Below are positions 54,867 to 64,000 of a DNA stretch of 64,000 nt, piece after piece. Each line of letters opens with the position of its first letter. Position 1 is the first letter of the stretch. The stretch spans positions 1 to 64,000 of the forward strand of contig CAISDA010000079.1 of assembly GCA_903884005.1 (NCBI GenBank), written 5' to 3'. The notes below the pieces were generated by a model that saw only the letters and a list, made by a program, of their open reading frames with translations, was not told the origin of the DNA and made no database searches. The DNA comes from an uncultured Ignavibacteriota bacterium. Its GTDB lineage: Bacteria; Bacteroidota; Ignavibacteria; UBA10030; UBA8401. Made by a program: the position numbers and the translations under genes.

Positions 54867-57854
54867 TTACGAGGTCTTCCCCGGTTTCAGGATGACGCCT
54901 TTGTTTTTGTGTCCGTTAATTTTTACGGTCAACGGCTCGATGAGCTGCAGATGCCGCGTGTACTCCATGGCCTCCGCCGCGCGCTGGCACGCAAGCCAGT
55001 TCCAATCGATCGAGCCGAGATTGTTCATCTGGTTCACCGTAAAATATCCGATGCGGAAGCTTGTGATGTTCTGAAAAAAATGCGATCCCTGGCTCGGGGT
55101 GACGCTGAAATCCTTGAACCCCGATTCAACGATGACAGCCGCGCCGGAGATCTGATCCCATGTGACGGGGATGCCGAGCCAATGATCCAGGCTGCCCCAG
55201 CGGCCGACGCCGATGAGCACGTACGGACGCTTCTGCGACACGAGCTTGGCATTCATCATGCTCACTTCGTGCGCCGCCTCACGGCTCTTGCCGCGGTCGA
55301 ATTTTGTGATATCCACGACGACGATATCATAGAGGTTCTGTATCGACCCGTTGCCGAGCACCTGCTCACTCTGACAGAGAATATTCTCCGGCGTGAATTT
55401 TTCAATATCGATGTCTTCGACCTCGCTGCTCAAGACGAGCGGCCTGATCTGCAGCAGCGCAAATTCTTTTTTTTGTCCCGGCGCCGCATTGATGTTCGCG
55501 GCAAATTCTATTTCGACAGGTGTGCCCATGCCCGAACTCCCCATGGCCAGCATCGTCTCCAGAATTTCGGGAAGAGGAAAGACGTTATGTTTGAGGATCG
55601 GGGCAAACGTCACCACGCGCTTCCCCTTGCGCGAGATCCCGTCGTACACCGCATCATTCTCCGACGAGTACGTGGATGCAACGTTCGAGAGCGTTTGATC
55701 TTTTTCGGCCACCGCAAGGTCGTATTTTTTCACGAATGCATCCGGCGTATGCTGCTCCGAATTCTCGAGCGTCTGGTGAAGGTCGAGCGCGTAAAATTCA
55801 TTTTGTCCATTCCGCAGCGTTTCTTTTGCCGAAAAAAACTGCATCAGATGGCGCGGATATTTTGGGCAGAACCGTACGGTGTTGCCTCCGTCGACTACGG
55901 TTTTACCCAGTCCGAGCGCGACGTAGACGATGCCGTCTGTCGATTTCTGCGGCGCCACGGGGTAAAAATTATACGATTTTCCCACGCCGGCAAGATCCGG
56001 ATAAAAACGATTCCCGTGGCCGCTGCCCACCATGCGCTGGACGATGACCGCCATTTTCTCCTCTTCCATGCGGTACGAGGTCGCCTTCATGTACTCTTTC
56101 GCGCCCTTGGAAAATGTCGACGCATAGATGAGCTTGATGCTCTGCAATAATTCACGCAGCCGGACCGCGTCGTCCTGATTGTTGTTCGGGATCATATAGG
56201 TCTGATACACGCCCGCGAACGGCTGGTACTGGGAATCTTCAAGGAGACTGGACGACCGTACCGCGAGCGGTTCGCGGCTGATCTCCAGGAAATCCATCAG
56301 CTTGATCACGATCTCCTCGGGAAAATACGGCGCTTCGACAAACCGCTGGTTCAGTTCGTCATCATTGGCCGCGCCGAGGGCGAAATTTTCGAGAGCGTTG
56401 CGCTGCAGAAAATGGTCGAACACGTCGGTCGCGATCACGAGCGCCGCAGGAACGGAGATATCGATGCCCTGATATCGTTCGCGCACGTTCGTGGCATTAA
56501 TGAGCGTGTTGATGAACCCCAGACCGCGCGCTTTGCCGCCGAGCGAGCCTCCTCCGACACGGGCGAAACTGTCGTACGGCTCGAATGTCTCTTTCGAAAA
56601 CTCGGTGATCACTCCCAGGCGCCGGGCCTGCATGTAGCGGCGGAGCGATCCGAGAACCATCTGGCGCACCTCGCCGATGCTCGTGAAGTCCGACACCTTC
56701 CGCGGCCGCAGCTGGTCCGCGAGTTCGAATTCAGTGCGGGCCTTGAACCAGTTCGAAAAATGGTTCTGCTGCGAATGGTACTCGATGGATGCATCGGGCA
56801 CGACAAGCAGCTGCTGTTCGAGTTCCTTCAGGTCGGCCGCCCTCCCGACGACAGTGCCGTCGGGGAGCCTGAAGATGAAATCTCCGAAGCCGAATTGATC
56901 GAGCATGAATTCGCGCAGTTCGTGAAGCAGGCGGGGCGACGACTTCAGCAGGAACGACGCGCCGATCTCGGCCGCTTTTTCGGCGTGTTCCTTGTTGCTG
57001 GATTGGAGAAGGATCGGGATGTCCTGATGCCGCGCCTTCACATTCATCGCGAACGTGATGCCGGCCTCGGGATCTTTCACGCCGCCGCGCTTGAAATTCA
57101 CATCCGAGATGATGCCGAGCACCGTCTCCTCGTACGCCTCAAAATATTCCCACGCCTCTTCGTACGTCGTGCTCAGCAGAATTTTGGGACGGGCGCGCAT
57201 GCGGAGGAATCGGTGCGTGAGATTGACGCCTTCGGTGATGAGACGCTGCGACTGGTCGAGGATCTCGGTATAGATAATGGGCAGGTATGAGGAATAGAAA
57301 TTCACGCTATCCTCGACGAGGATGATCGACTGCACGCCGACGGCCTCCGTATCGCGCTGCACATTGAGCCGGTCTTCGAGATACTTGATGATGGCGATGA
57401 TCAGCCGGTAGTCGCCCTGCCAAATGAATATCTTATCGAAGACCGACGTATCGAAATTGTCGACGAGATCCCTGCGCTCGCGGTTGTCGTACGCGAGCAG
57501 AATGACGGGCAGCTTCTTCGCGCGCTCCGAAAGTTTGTGCGCCAGTTTCGTGACATGCATATCCTCGATATGCAGCGTCGTGATGACGAGGTCGAACTGG
57601 TTGTCGGCGTCGATCCGCTCGAGCGCCTCCTTCCCGCTCGTGACGTGCGTGATCTCGATCGAGTGCCTCAGATTGAGCGCCTGCACCTCGCGGCGGAGCA
57701 GTTCATACAACTGTCCGTCTTCTTCGAAGAGATAATTGTCGTAGAGACTCGACACAAGCAGAATATCGCGCACCTTGTATCGCATTAAATTCTGGAACTT
57801 GTTCATCCGGAAGGGATGCGGTTCCGTGCCTGTCGCCGTGTCGGTTCGTGCCAT
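54867..57854 (-). CDS. Receiver-like / PEP-synthase ATP-binding domain fusion protein
   Basis: A 995-residue protein. Residues 27-170 and about 172-330 look like two receiver-type alpha/beta domains (ILLVSSLYD...LVITTLHIED; SIILVEDSVNF...GIISDVNF), the second retaining acidic residues; residues about 430-840 match the N-terminal ATP-binding domain of PEP synthase and pyruvate phosphate dikinase (GGGSLGGKARGLGFIN, PLAVRSSSLLEDSQYQPFAGVYQT, GLGKTVVDGG, LLQIRPLV). The phospho-His swivelling domain (GGxTSHAA) and PEP barrel are absent, so it cannot run the normal PEP synthase reaction. The family is widespread in Bacteroidota but has no known function; an ATP-dependent phosphotransfer or sensory role is conceivable. 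Confidence 0.75.
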   Translation of the reverse strand: MARTDTATGTEPHPFRMNKFQNLMRYKVRDILLVSSLYDNYLFEEDGQLYELLRREVQALNLRHSIEITHVTSGKEALERIDADNQFDLVITTLHIEDMHVTKLAHKLSERAKKLPVILLAYDNRERRDLVDNFDTSVFDKIFIWQGDYRLIIAIIKYLEDRLNVQRDTEAVGVQSIILVEDSVNFYSSYLPIIYTEILDQSQRLITEGVNLTHRFLRMRARPKILLSTTYEEAWEYFEAYEETVLGIISDVNFKRGGVKDPEAGITFAMNVKARHQDIPILLQSSNKEHAEKAAEIGASFLLKSSPRLLHELREFMLDQFGFGDFIFRLPDGTVVGRAADLKELEQQLLVVPDASIEYHSQQNHFSNWFKARTEFELADQLRPRKVSDFTSIGEVRQMVLGSLRRYMQARRLGVITEFSKETFEPYDSFARVGGGSLGGKARGLGFINTLINATNVRERYQGIDISVPAALVIATDVFDHFLQRNALENFALGAANDDELNQRFVEAPYFPEEIVIKLMDFLEISREPLAVRSSSLLEDSQYQPFAGVYQTYMIPNNNQDDAVRLRELLQSIKLIYASTFSKGAKEYMKATSYRMEEEKMAVIVQRMVGSGHGNRFYPDLAGVGKSYNFYPVAPQKSTDGIVYVALGLGKTVVDGGNTVRFCPKYPRHLMQFFSAKETLRNGQNEFYALDLHQTLENSEQHTPDAFVKKYDLAVAEKDQTLSNVASTYSSENDAVYDGISRKGKRVVTFAPILKHNVFPLPEILETMLAMGSSGMGTPVEIEFAANINAAPGQKKEFALLQIRPLVLSSEVEDIDIEKFTPENILCQSEQVLGNGSIQNLYDIVVVDITKFDRGKSREAAHEVSMMNAKLVSQKRPYVLIGVGRWGSLDHWLGIPVTWDQISGAAVIVESGFKDFSVTPSQGSHFFQNITSFRIGYFTVNQMNNLGSIDWNWLACQRAAEAMEYTRHLQLIEPLTVKINGHKNKGVILKPGKTS

Positions 57855-57884
57855 CGCGTCTCGCAGAAAAAAAATCGGTTGGGA

Positions 57885-57926
57885 ATAAAAAAAAGCCCGG
57901 CAGATGGGAAAATCCTGTCAGGCTTT
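57885..57926 (-). terminator. Rho-independent terminator after gdhA
   Basis: On the minus strand AAAGCCTGACAGGAT and ATCTGCCGGGCTTT pair imperfectly around a TTTCCC loop and run into TTTTTTTTA. It lies about 45 nt after the gdhA stop and insulates the receiver-like/PEP-synthase fusion gene. Confidence 0.8.
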
Positions 57927-57970
57927 AAGATTACTCGATTGCATCGTCAATGTCAAGCACCCGCTGGCTC

Positions 57971-59338
<1,368 letters not shown>

Positions 59339-59460
59339 TCAACATAGGAGCGCCGCATGAAGCATGATCTGCATCATCAGGGATACCGGGGAAAAGAACA
59401 TGTGTGATGCCGTTTCATGATGCGCGCTCCCGGATGCATGAAGCCGATCGGTGAAAATAC

Positions 59461-59479
59461 CCGGCGCATGACGCGCCGG
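59461..59479 (-). terminator. Hairpin after the M14 peptidase gene, probable terminator
   Basis: CCGGCGC and GCGCCGG form a perfect 7-bp stem with a 5-nt loop, 32 bp after the peptidase stop; on the minus strand it is followed by GTATTTTC, a weak T-tract. The gap to gdhA (about 187 bp) also contains a small CGGAA/TTCCG palindrome, and no other gene is visible. Confidence 0.5.
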
Positions 59480-59510
59480 ATGCGGAATTTTCCGTGTCAA
59501 GAATATACTA

Positions 59511-60770
59511 TTATTTTTGCAATAAAACTTTTTTCGTCTGAATAAAAACTTTTTCGGCACCGTCGGACGAATTCCCGGCGCGCAGGACGGCAATATACAT
59601 GCCGCTCGGATGATCGGACGCATTCCATTCCACGGCGTACGTCCCGGGCTGCACACTTCCGTTCACGAGCGTCGAGACGACCCTGCCGAGCACATCGACG
59701 ATCGTCAGTTCCACCGGCCGCGCGTGCAGGATGGTGAATCTGATCGTCGTCGTGGGATTGAACGGATTCGGATAATTCTGATCGAGCGAGGTGGCAGAGG
59801 CCTCCGTCAACAGCGGCCGCACGGTTGTCGCCTGGCGCGTCACGCCAAGAAAATCGGTGACGCCGTGAAGGATCGCATTGGCGGTAACGTCGAATTTCGT
59901 CGCACCGGGATCATTCATATCTTCGTACGTCAGCGCCATCACCGCCTCGTGGCAATTTTGCCAGAACCAGCTCTCGGGATACTGTGTCGGTATCGGCACC
60001 GACGGCCAGCTCACCAACCCCTTATTGAAATCCTGAATGCCGCCCGGAAAATATTGCTGCACGCCTGCGATGAACGCGCGTTCAGACGCCGAGTAGGGGA
60101 CTGATGTTCCCTCTGGCGTGTGATAGACAAAGTACCGGATAGTGCCGTACGCTGAATGCATATTGAGTGCGACGCGGATGGGATTCGGCTGCGCCATCAA
60201 CTTCACCAACTGCCCACGCAACACCTGCACCTCGGGCTCTCCTGGTGTCACATTCCAGTTGCTTTCAATGTCCACCTTGTCCGCGTTGTATCTGTCGTAG
60301 GTGAATCCCGGCTGGATGCCAAGCTCGACGCCGTCCACATTGTACATCGGCATGATCGAGAACACACAACTGTCCCGCACGACCCTGCCGAACGGCGTTT
60401 CGGAGAGGAGTATCTTGATGATCTCGTTCGTGACCAATGTTCCCTGCACCTCTATAGGATGCGTGCGCGCATGGATCCACACCCTTTTTTTCGCCGCCTC
60501 GGGCGTGGTCCGGTTGTGTATTGTCATCACATACATCGTCCGGCGCTGCACCGTGAGGCCGACGGAATCGATCGATACATACGGGCTCTGCTTCCATCGG
60601 CCGAGATCGGCGCGGAGTGAATCATAATTATATCCCCACCCGGTCCCGACAATTTTATTGAGGCGCGCGAAGGATGAATCCGGAAAACCACAGGGGTCGG
60701 GTGTGTTGATGAGTTGTGCGGATAACGGCGTACAGACCAAGAGCACGACAAACAGCGGTAACAAGCGCAT
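59511..60770 (-). CDS. Secreted M14 zinc carboxypeptidase with C-terminal sorting domain
   Basis: A 419-residue exported peptidase. Signal peptide at 1-18 (LLPLFVVLLVCTPLSA). The M14 domain has the zinc ligands His104 and Glu107 in HARTHPIE, the third ligand His205 in NMHSAYG, and the likely catalytic Glu283 in TYEDM. From about residue 328 a C-terminal module begins LDQNYPNPFNPTTTIRF and ends SGMYIAVLRAG...VLLQK, the beta-sandwich sorting/anchoring domain typical of Ignavibacteriota and relatives and akin to type IX secretion signals. It probably works outside the cell or on its surface, trimming peptides. It is adjacent to an M28 peptidase with the same tail. Confidence 0.85.
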   Translation of the reverse strand: MRLLPLFVVLLVCTPLSAQLINTPDPCGFPDSSFARLNKIVGTGWGYNYDSLRADLGRWKQSPYVSIDSVGLTVQRRTMYVMTIHNRTTPEAAKKRVWIHARTHPIEVQGTLVTNEIIKILLSETPFGRVVRDSCVFSIMPMYNVDGVELGIQPGFTYDRYNADKVDIESNWNVTPGEPEVQVLRGQLVKLMAQPNPIRVALNMHSAYGTIRYFVYHTPEGTSVPYSASERAFIAGVQQYFPGGIQDFNKGLVSWPSVPIPTQYPESWFWQNCHEAVMALTYEDMNDPGATKFDVTANAILHGVTDFLGVTRQATTVRPLLTEASATSLDQNYPNPFNPTTTIRFTILHARPVELTIVDVLGRVVSTLVNGSVQPGTYAVEWNASDHPSGMYIAVLRAGNSSDGAEKVFIQTKKVLLQK

Positions 60771-60874
60771 AAGACAGGATCCGGTGCATCTATTTTCCCG
60801 GCCGCGTTGAATGACGGACGCGCGTGATGCGTTTGCCGGGTAGAGGGTCCGCAGCCGACATTTTCGGCAGCGGA

Positions 60875-62182
60875 TTATTTATTGACAAGTATTTTTGTCA
60901 CAGCGGTGCCGTATGCACCGGTCATCCGGCAGAAATAACAACCACCATCGACGTGTGCCGCATTCCAATCAATCGTGTATGCCCCGGGCTGCACGAGTGC
61001 ATCGAGGAGCCGGGCCGTCTCGCGGCCGAGCATGTCATACACGACGATCCGGACATGCTGTGCCGAGGCGATCGTAAACGGAATCCTCGTTGTCGGGTTG
61101 AACGGATTAGGGTAGTTGTGTCCCAATGCCGACGAGAACGGCGGCGGCGCCGACAGGGTCGTCACAGACGACGGCCGCCGCACCGAGTACGAGGCGGCGG
61201 TGGCGAGCGCAAGCTGCGTGCTGCGTCTGACGAGTTCGGGATTGATCGCACCGAGTGTATCATACGATGTATGATACAGCGCGTTCGCCGTGTATAGGTC
61301 GCTCGACTTGTTGGGGGGCGCATGCTCGATGATCAGTATGGCTGGATACCCCTGCGTCCAAAACGGAGAATGATCGCTGTACAACGCGTAGACGAACGGA
61401 GGAGCATTCATCGTCAGGCCGAACGAATACTGCCGGTTCATGCCGACAGCCTCGATACCGATCGGCACCGATGCACTGTCTGAAACGATGTCCGCTGTGA
61501 GCCGGCCATTGAACCCGATCATGTCCAGCGCGATCATCGCGGCGACCGAATACCCTTGCTCCTTCAACCGCGCCGAAAAATGCTGGCTGCCGTAGAGGTA
61601 CCAGGGATATACTTCGCTCGCCTCTTCGCAATTGAATGCGACGAACATCATCGTATAGTCGTTCGAAAATCCCGACGACGAATACTGCGTGAAGATGCGC
61701 GCCATTTCAAGAACGGCGGCGACGCCGGTCGCATTGTCGTCCGCACCGGGAGCACGGATGGTCTGCCATCCCGTTTTCCAGGCGCTTTCATAGCCCGCAT
61801 ACGAGTCGAAGTGCGCACCGATCACAACGACCGTTGCAGGATCTTTCTTGCCGGGCAGGACGCCGTAGACATTATACATCCGTTTTGCGTCGTACGGAGC
61901 GTGTGCGCTGTACACGTAGAATGTGTCGAACGCGACAGTCAGCGGCGCCGGATTCCGTTTCATTGCCCGCAGCAGCATCTGTGCGCTGCTGTCGTTTCCC
62001 GGTGTGAAGGCCACGCGGCTGTAATAGCCCGCAGCGCGTTCCATCGCAACGTCTGTGGCCATGAGACTGTCGGCGGAGACGGCATCGAGCATTTTTTGCA
62101 CAACGCCGACCTGCGCCTGCACGGCAGCGGAGGCCGCGCACGCGATCACGACAACGACCGAAATCTGTATCCAGCCCCTCAT
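60875..62182 (-). CDS. Secreted M28 peptidase with C-terminal sorting domain
   Basis: A 435-residue exported aminopeptidase-like protein. Start is ATG 62182 (GAGG 6 nt upstream); the preceding GTG is less likely. Signal peptide about 1-23 (VVVVIACAASAAVQA). M28 motifs in order: GAHFDS (His124, Asp126), PGADDNATG (Asp148), NCEEASE (Glu186/187), ALDMIGFN and YHTSYDT (last metal His). The C-terminal 90 residues begin GHNYPNPFNPTTRIPF and are the same sorting domain as in the neighbouring M14 peptidase. Two secreted peptidases in tandem suggest external protein use or surface-protein processing. Confidence 0.85.
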   Translation of the reverse strand: MRGWIQISVVVVIACAASAAVQAQVGVVQKMLDAVSADSLMATDVAMERAAGYYSRVAFTPGNDSSAQMLLRAMKRNPAPLTVAFDTFYVYSAHAPYDAKRMYNVYGVLPGKKDPATVVVIGAHFDSYAGYESAWKTGWQTIRAPGADDNATGVAAVLEMARIFTQYSSSGFSNDYTMMFVAFNCEEASEVYPWYLYGSQHFSARLKEQGYSVAAMIALDMIGFNGRLTADIVSDSASVPIGIEAVGMNRQYSFGLTMNAPPFVYALYSDHSPFWTQGYPAILIIEHAPPNKSSDLYTANALYHTSYDTLGAINPELVRRSTQLALATAASYSVRRPSSVTTLSAPPPFSSALGHNYPNPFNPTTRIPFTIASAQHVRIVVYDMLGRETARLLDALVQPGAYTIDWNAAHVDGGCYFCRMTGAYGTAVTKILVNK

Positions 62183-62359
62183 CACGTTCCTCTCGTACAG
62201 CTTTCACCGAGTAACAATATGCGTCTCTCCACACGGCTCCCCGGCGGAGCTCGTTTCATTTTCCGTACGAACGGTGAAATCAATGACCGGAATATACAAA
62301 GAGAAAGTGAAACAAAAAACACCGGAACGATGCGCGGGACATTATTTATTTTGATATTC

Positions 62360-62408
62360 ATCGAATCATATTGACACGAATCGGGAAAGTGCGTATATTT
62401 GATTCGAT
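62360..62408 (+). promoter_or_regulatory. Promoter and repeated operator of the ArsR/GIY-YIG gene
   Basis: TTGACA (62371-62376), 17 bp, then TATATT (62394-62399) make a near-consensus sigma-70 promoter; extended to TATATTTG it also fits the Bacteroidota TAnnTTTG element. Flanking it are perfect inverted arms ATCGAATCA (62360-62368) and TGATTCGAT (62400-62408), and the core hexamer CGAATC recurs at 62377-62382 between -35 and -10. This is what an autoregulated ArsR-type promoter would look like. Confidence 0.7.
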
Positions 62409-62438
62409 AACCATCGCAGCAATATAAGGGAGACGCCG

Positions 62439-63416
62439 ATGAAGAGAAAAGAGAGTCTGGCCGTCATGAAAGCATTGGCGGATGAAACGCGCCTTGAGAT
62501 ACTCCAATTTTTGAAGGGACGTCCGGGATACGGCGAAGAGCTCGCGGCGCAGTTGAAACTCACTGCGTCGACCGTGTCTTTTCATTTGAACAAATTGGAA
62601 CAGGCCGGACTGGTCAGCAAGACGAAGGATCAATACTACGCCGTCTATGCGCTGAGGGAGGAGCTGCTCGATCTGCCGGTACGCGAATTTTTCTCGTTCG
62701 ACGATGCGCCTCTCGTACTCCACGATTCGCGCCTTGAAGCGTACAGAAAAAAGGTCGTGGCATCGTTTTTCAAACACAACATTCTGCAGCAGATGCCGAC
62801 GCAGAAAAAAAAGCGCCTCATCGTCCTGGAGCACTTCGCGCGGAAATTCACTCCCGGCGTTGTCTATGCTGAACAGGACGTCACGGCGATGATCGCCCCG
62901 CAGTATGCCGACTACTGCACGATCCGCCGCGAATTGATCGATGAGGGATATCTCTCGCGCGACGGGCAGCGATACAGGCGGCTCGAACCCGCATTCCGCC
63001 GGACGGCAGAGACCACACGCACGCATACTCACAAGGACGAGGCCATGGGGTCGATGAAAGAAATCAAGATGCACTATAAATTACTGCCAACAACAGCCGG
63101 GGTCTACCAGATCCGGAACAACGCGAACGGGCGGTTCCTTCTGGGCAGCAGCCTTAATCTGCACGGCCCCTGGAACCGTCATAAATTCTCGTTGGCCACA
63201 GGCGGACATTCCAACAAGGCGCTGCAGGCGGACTGGAACGCGTACGGGGCGGACCAGTTTACATTCGATATCCTCGCGACGGTGAAGGAGGACCCGGATG
63301 TGCACACGAGCGACGCACTCAAGCTTCTGGAAGAAGAATGGACGAAGAAGCTCGATCCGTACGGCGAACAGGGCTATAACAAAGACAACGTCGTCAAACG
63401 GATACGCGAGGCATAA
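62439..63416 (+). CDS. ArsR-type regulator fused to DUF2087 and GIY-YIG domains
   Basis: A 325-residue protein and the only clear plus-strand gene. Residues 5-75 form an ArsR-like winged helix (ALADETRLEILQFL, LTASTVSFHLNKLEQAGLV); no metal-binding cysteine motif is visible. Residues 118-185 match DUF2087 (RLIVLEHFARKFTPGVVYAEQDV, DYCTIRRELIDEGYLSR). Residues 215-325 are a GIY-YIG-type domain: GVY at 221-223, FLLG at 233-236 where the catalytic Tyr of YIG is Leu, then Arg247, Glu298-300 and Asn314 near PYGEQGYN. RBS AAGGGAGA precedes the ATG. It may regulate its own promoter; whether the nuclease domain is active is doubtful. Confidence 0.75.
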   Translation: MKRKESLAVMKALADETRLEILQFLKGRPGYGEELAAQLKLTASTVSFHLNKLEQAGLVSKTKDQYYAVYALREELLDLPVREFFSFDDAPLVLHDSRLEAYRKKVVASFFKHNILQQMPTQKKKRLIVLEHFARKFTPGVVYAEQDVTAMIAPQYADYCTIRRELIDEGYLSRDGQRYRRLEPAFRRTAETTRTHTHKDEAMGSMKEIKMHYKLLPTTAGVYQIRNNANGRFLLGSSLNLHGPWNRHKFSLATGGHSNKALQADWNAYGADQFTFDILATVKEDPDVHTSDALKLLEEEWTKKLDPYGEQGYNKDNVVKRIREA

Positions 63417-63422
63417 GCGCAT

Positions 63423-63452
63423 CCCGCGCCCGCGCAGATGCACGGGCGCGGG
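63423..63452. terminator. Strong hairpin between convergent genes
   Basis: CCCGCGCCCG and CGGGCGCGGG form a perfect 10-bp GC stem with a 10-nt loop between the ArsR/GIY-YIG gene and dapD, which converge. It lacks a T-tract on either strand, so it may be a factor-assisted or bidirectional stop or simply an mRNA 3'-stabilising hairpin. Confidence 0.5.
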
Positions 63453-63524
63453 GGACGAGGCCGCAGACTGACAGCAGTACCGCACTCTTCCGCTCCGGAC
63501 CAACCATTCGCCATGCGGGGTTGC

Positions 63525-64000
63525 TCACCGCAGCGATTCTTCAAGCGCAGTGCGCGCATCCGTGCGGTTATCGCGGTATTTCACGATGAGCGGCGTATAG
63601 ATGCCGAGATTCTGCGCATGGGCGAACGCGCCGCCCAGCGAACGTGTTCCCGCGACAACCACCGCATTCTCCGGGATCACGACAGACCCGTTTTCATTTT
63701 TCCGGATGATCGTTTCGTTCACACAATCGTAGACCGGCGTCGACGCCGTGATGAACACTCCGGCCCCGAGCACGGCACGGCGCTTCACGATCGTTCCTTC
63801 GTAGATGCCGCAATTGCCTCCGATCAGGACATCGTCTTCGATGATCACCGGCAGCGCGCCGATGGGCTCGAGCACACCGCCCAATTGTGCGGCGGCGCTG
63901 ACGTGAACTTTTTCGCCCACCTGCGCGCACGATCCGATGAGCGCATGCGAATCGACCATCGTTCCACGTCCCACATATGCTCCGACATTGATATAGGACG
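63525..64000 (-). CDS. dapD: Tetrahydrodipicolinate N-succinyltransferase DapD (partial, 5' end off window)
   Basis: The last 158 codons of a left-handed beta-helix acyltransferase. Reading continues open to the window edge ([16 protein letters not shown] at the edge), so the start lies beyond 64000. Diagnostic blocks are [60 protein letters not shown] and a C-terminal VIVKYRD...ALEESLR, all matching DapD. The enzyme succinylates tetrahydrodipicolinate in the lysine/diaminopimelate route and so supplies the DAP that MurE adds in the same window. Confidence 0.9.
   Translation of the reverse strand, partial: SYINVGAYVGRGTMVDSHALIGSCAQVGEKVHVSAAAQLGGVLEPIGALPVIIEDDVLIGGNCGIYEGTIVKRRAVLGAGVFITASTPVYDCVNETIIRKNENGSVVIPENAVVVAGTRSLGGAFAHAQNLGIYTPLIVKYRDNRTDARTALEESLR

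Noticed and set aside
54867-57854. Phosphoenolpyruvate synthase (ppsA)
   Set aside because: Only the ATP-binding domain is present; the phospho-His and PEP-binding domains are missing.
63423-63452. Classical rho-independent terminator
   Set aside because: The stem is strong but there is no T-tract on either strand; listed with reduced confidence.

Overview
The window comes from a member of the FCB group, most likely the Ignavibacteriota/Chlorobi side of Bacteroidota. The pointers are two secreted peptidases ending in the NPFNPTT-type C-terminal sorting domain, a DUF4175/DUF4159 pair, a meso-diaminopimelate-type peptidoglycan pathway (MurE DNPR motif, DapD), and a promoter whose -10 region also fits the Bacteroidota TAnnTTTG element. 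No marker fixes the genus. Almost every gene is on the minus strand, so gene order is read from high to low coordinates. No rRNA, tRNA, CRISPR array, integrase or insertion sequence was recognised.

Region 1 (about 1-28.0 kb) is a visibly more AT-rich surface-glycan locus. The first operon (28005 to 17086) encodes a LIC12162-like/methyltransferase/kinase-like fusion, a NeuB-family nonulosonate synthase, a HAD phosphatase, an SpsF-like cytidylyltransferase, an AAC(3)-fold N-acyltransferase, a DUF4910-type aminopeptidase-like protein, an acyl carrier protein, an acyl-adenylating enzyme and a short-chain dehydrogenase. Together these look like a route to an activated, acyl-modified nine-carbon or related sugar. 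A second unit (16744 to 568) encodes a WbsX-like protein, a 64-codon coupling ORF, one single protein of about 4,500 residues with eleven glycosyltransferase domains, two methyltransferase domains and TPR segments, and a GT90 (CAP10-like) enzyme. A 46-residue exported peptide with a Cys-Gly-Thr-Cys tail lies at the left edge.

Region 2 (28.5-32.7 kb) holds a large DUF4175 coiled-coil membrane protein and a secreted DUF4159 protein, separated from region 3 by structured intergenic repeats.

Region 3 (33-50.3 kb) is a complete division and cell-wall (dcw) cluster in the order mraZ-rsmH-ftsL-ftsI-murE-murF-mraY-murD-ftsW-murG-(PH-domain protein)-murC-ftsQ-ftsA-ftsZ. It has MraZ boxes and a promoter at its head, a rho-independent terminator after ftsZ, and a palindromic repeat element between the PH-domain gene and murC. 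Many of its genes overlap by 1-14 nt, implying coupled translation.

Region 4 (50.3-64 kb) carries a HAD hydrolase, mfd with an acidic tandem repeat insertion, a YciI-like protein, a receiver-like/PEP-synthase-like fusion, gdhA, M14 and M28 secreted peptidases with sorting domains, a plus-strand ArsR-DUF2087-GIY-YIG fusion with a recognisable promoter and repeated operator, and the 3' part of dapD, which runs off the right edge.

The most novel items are the giant eleven-glycosyltransferase protein with its coupled small ORF, the acyl-modified nonulosonate cassette that precedes it, the triple-domain ArsR/GIY-YIG regulator, and the small exported CxxC peptide.
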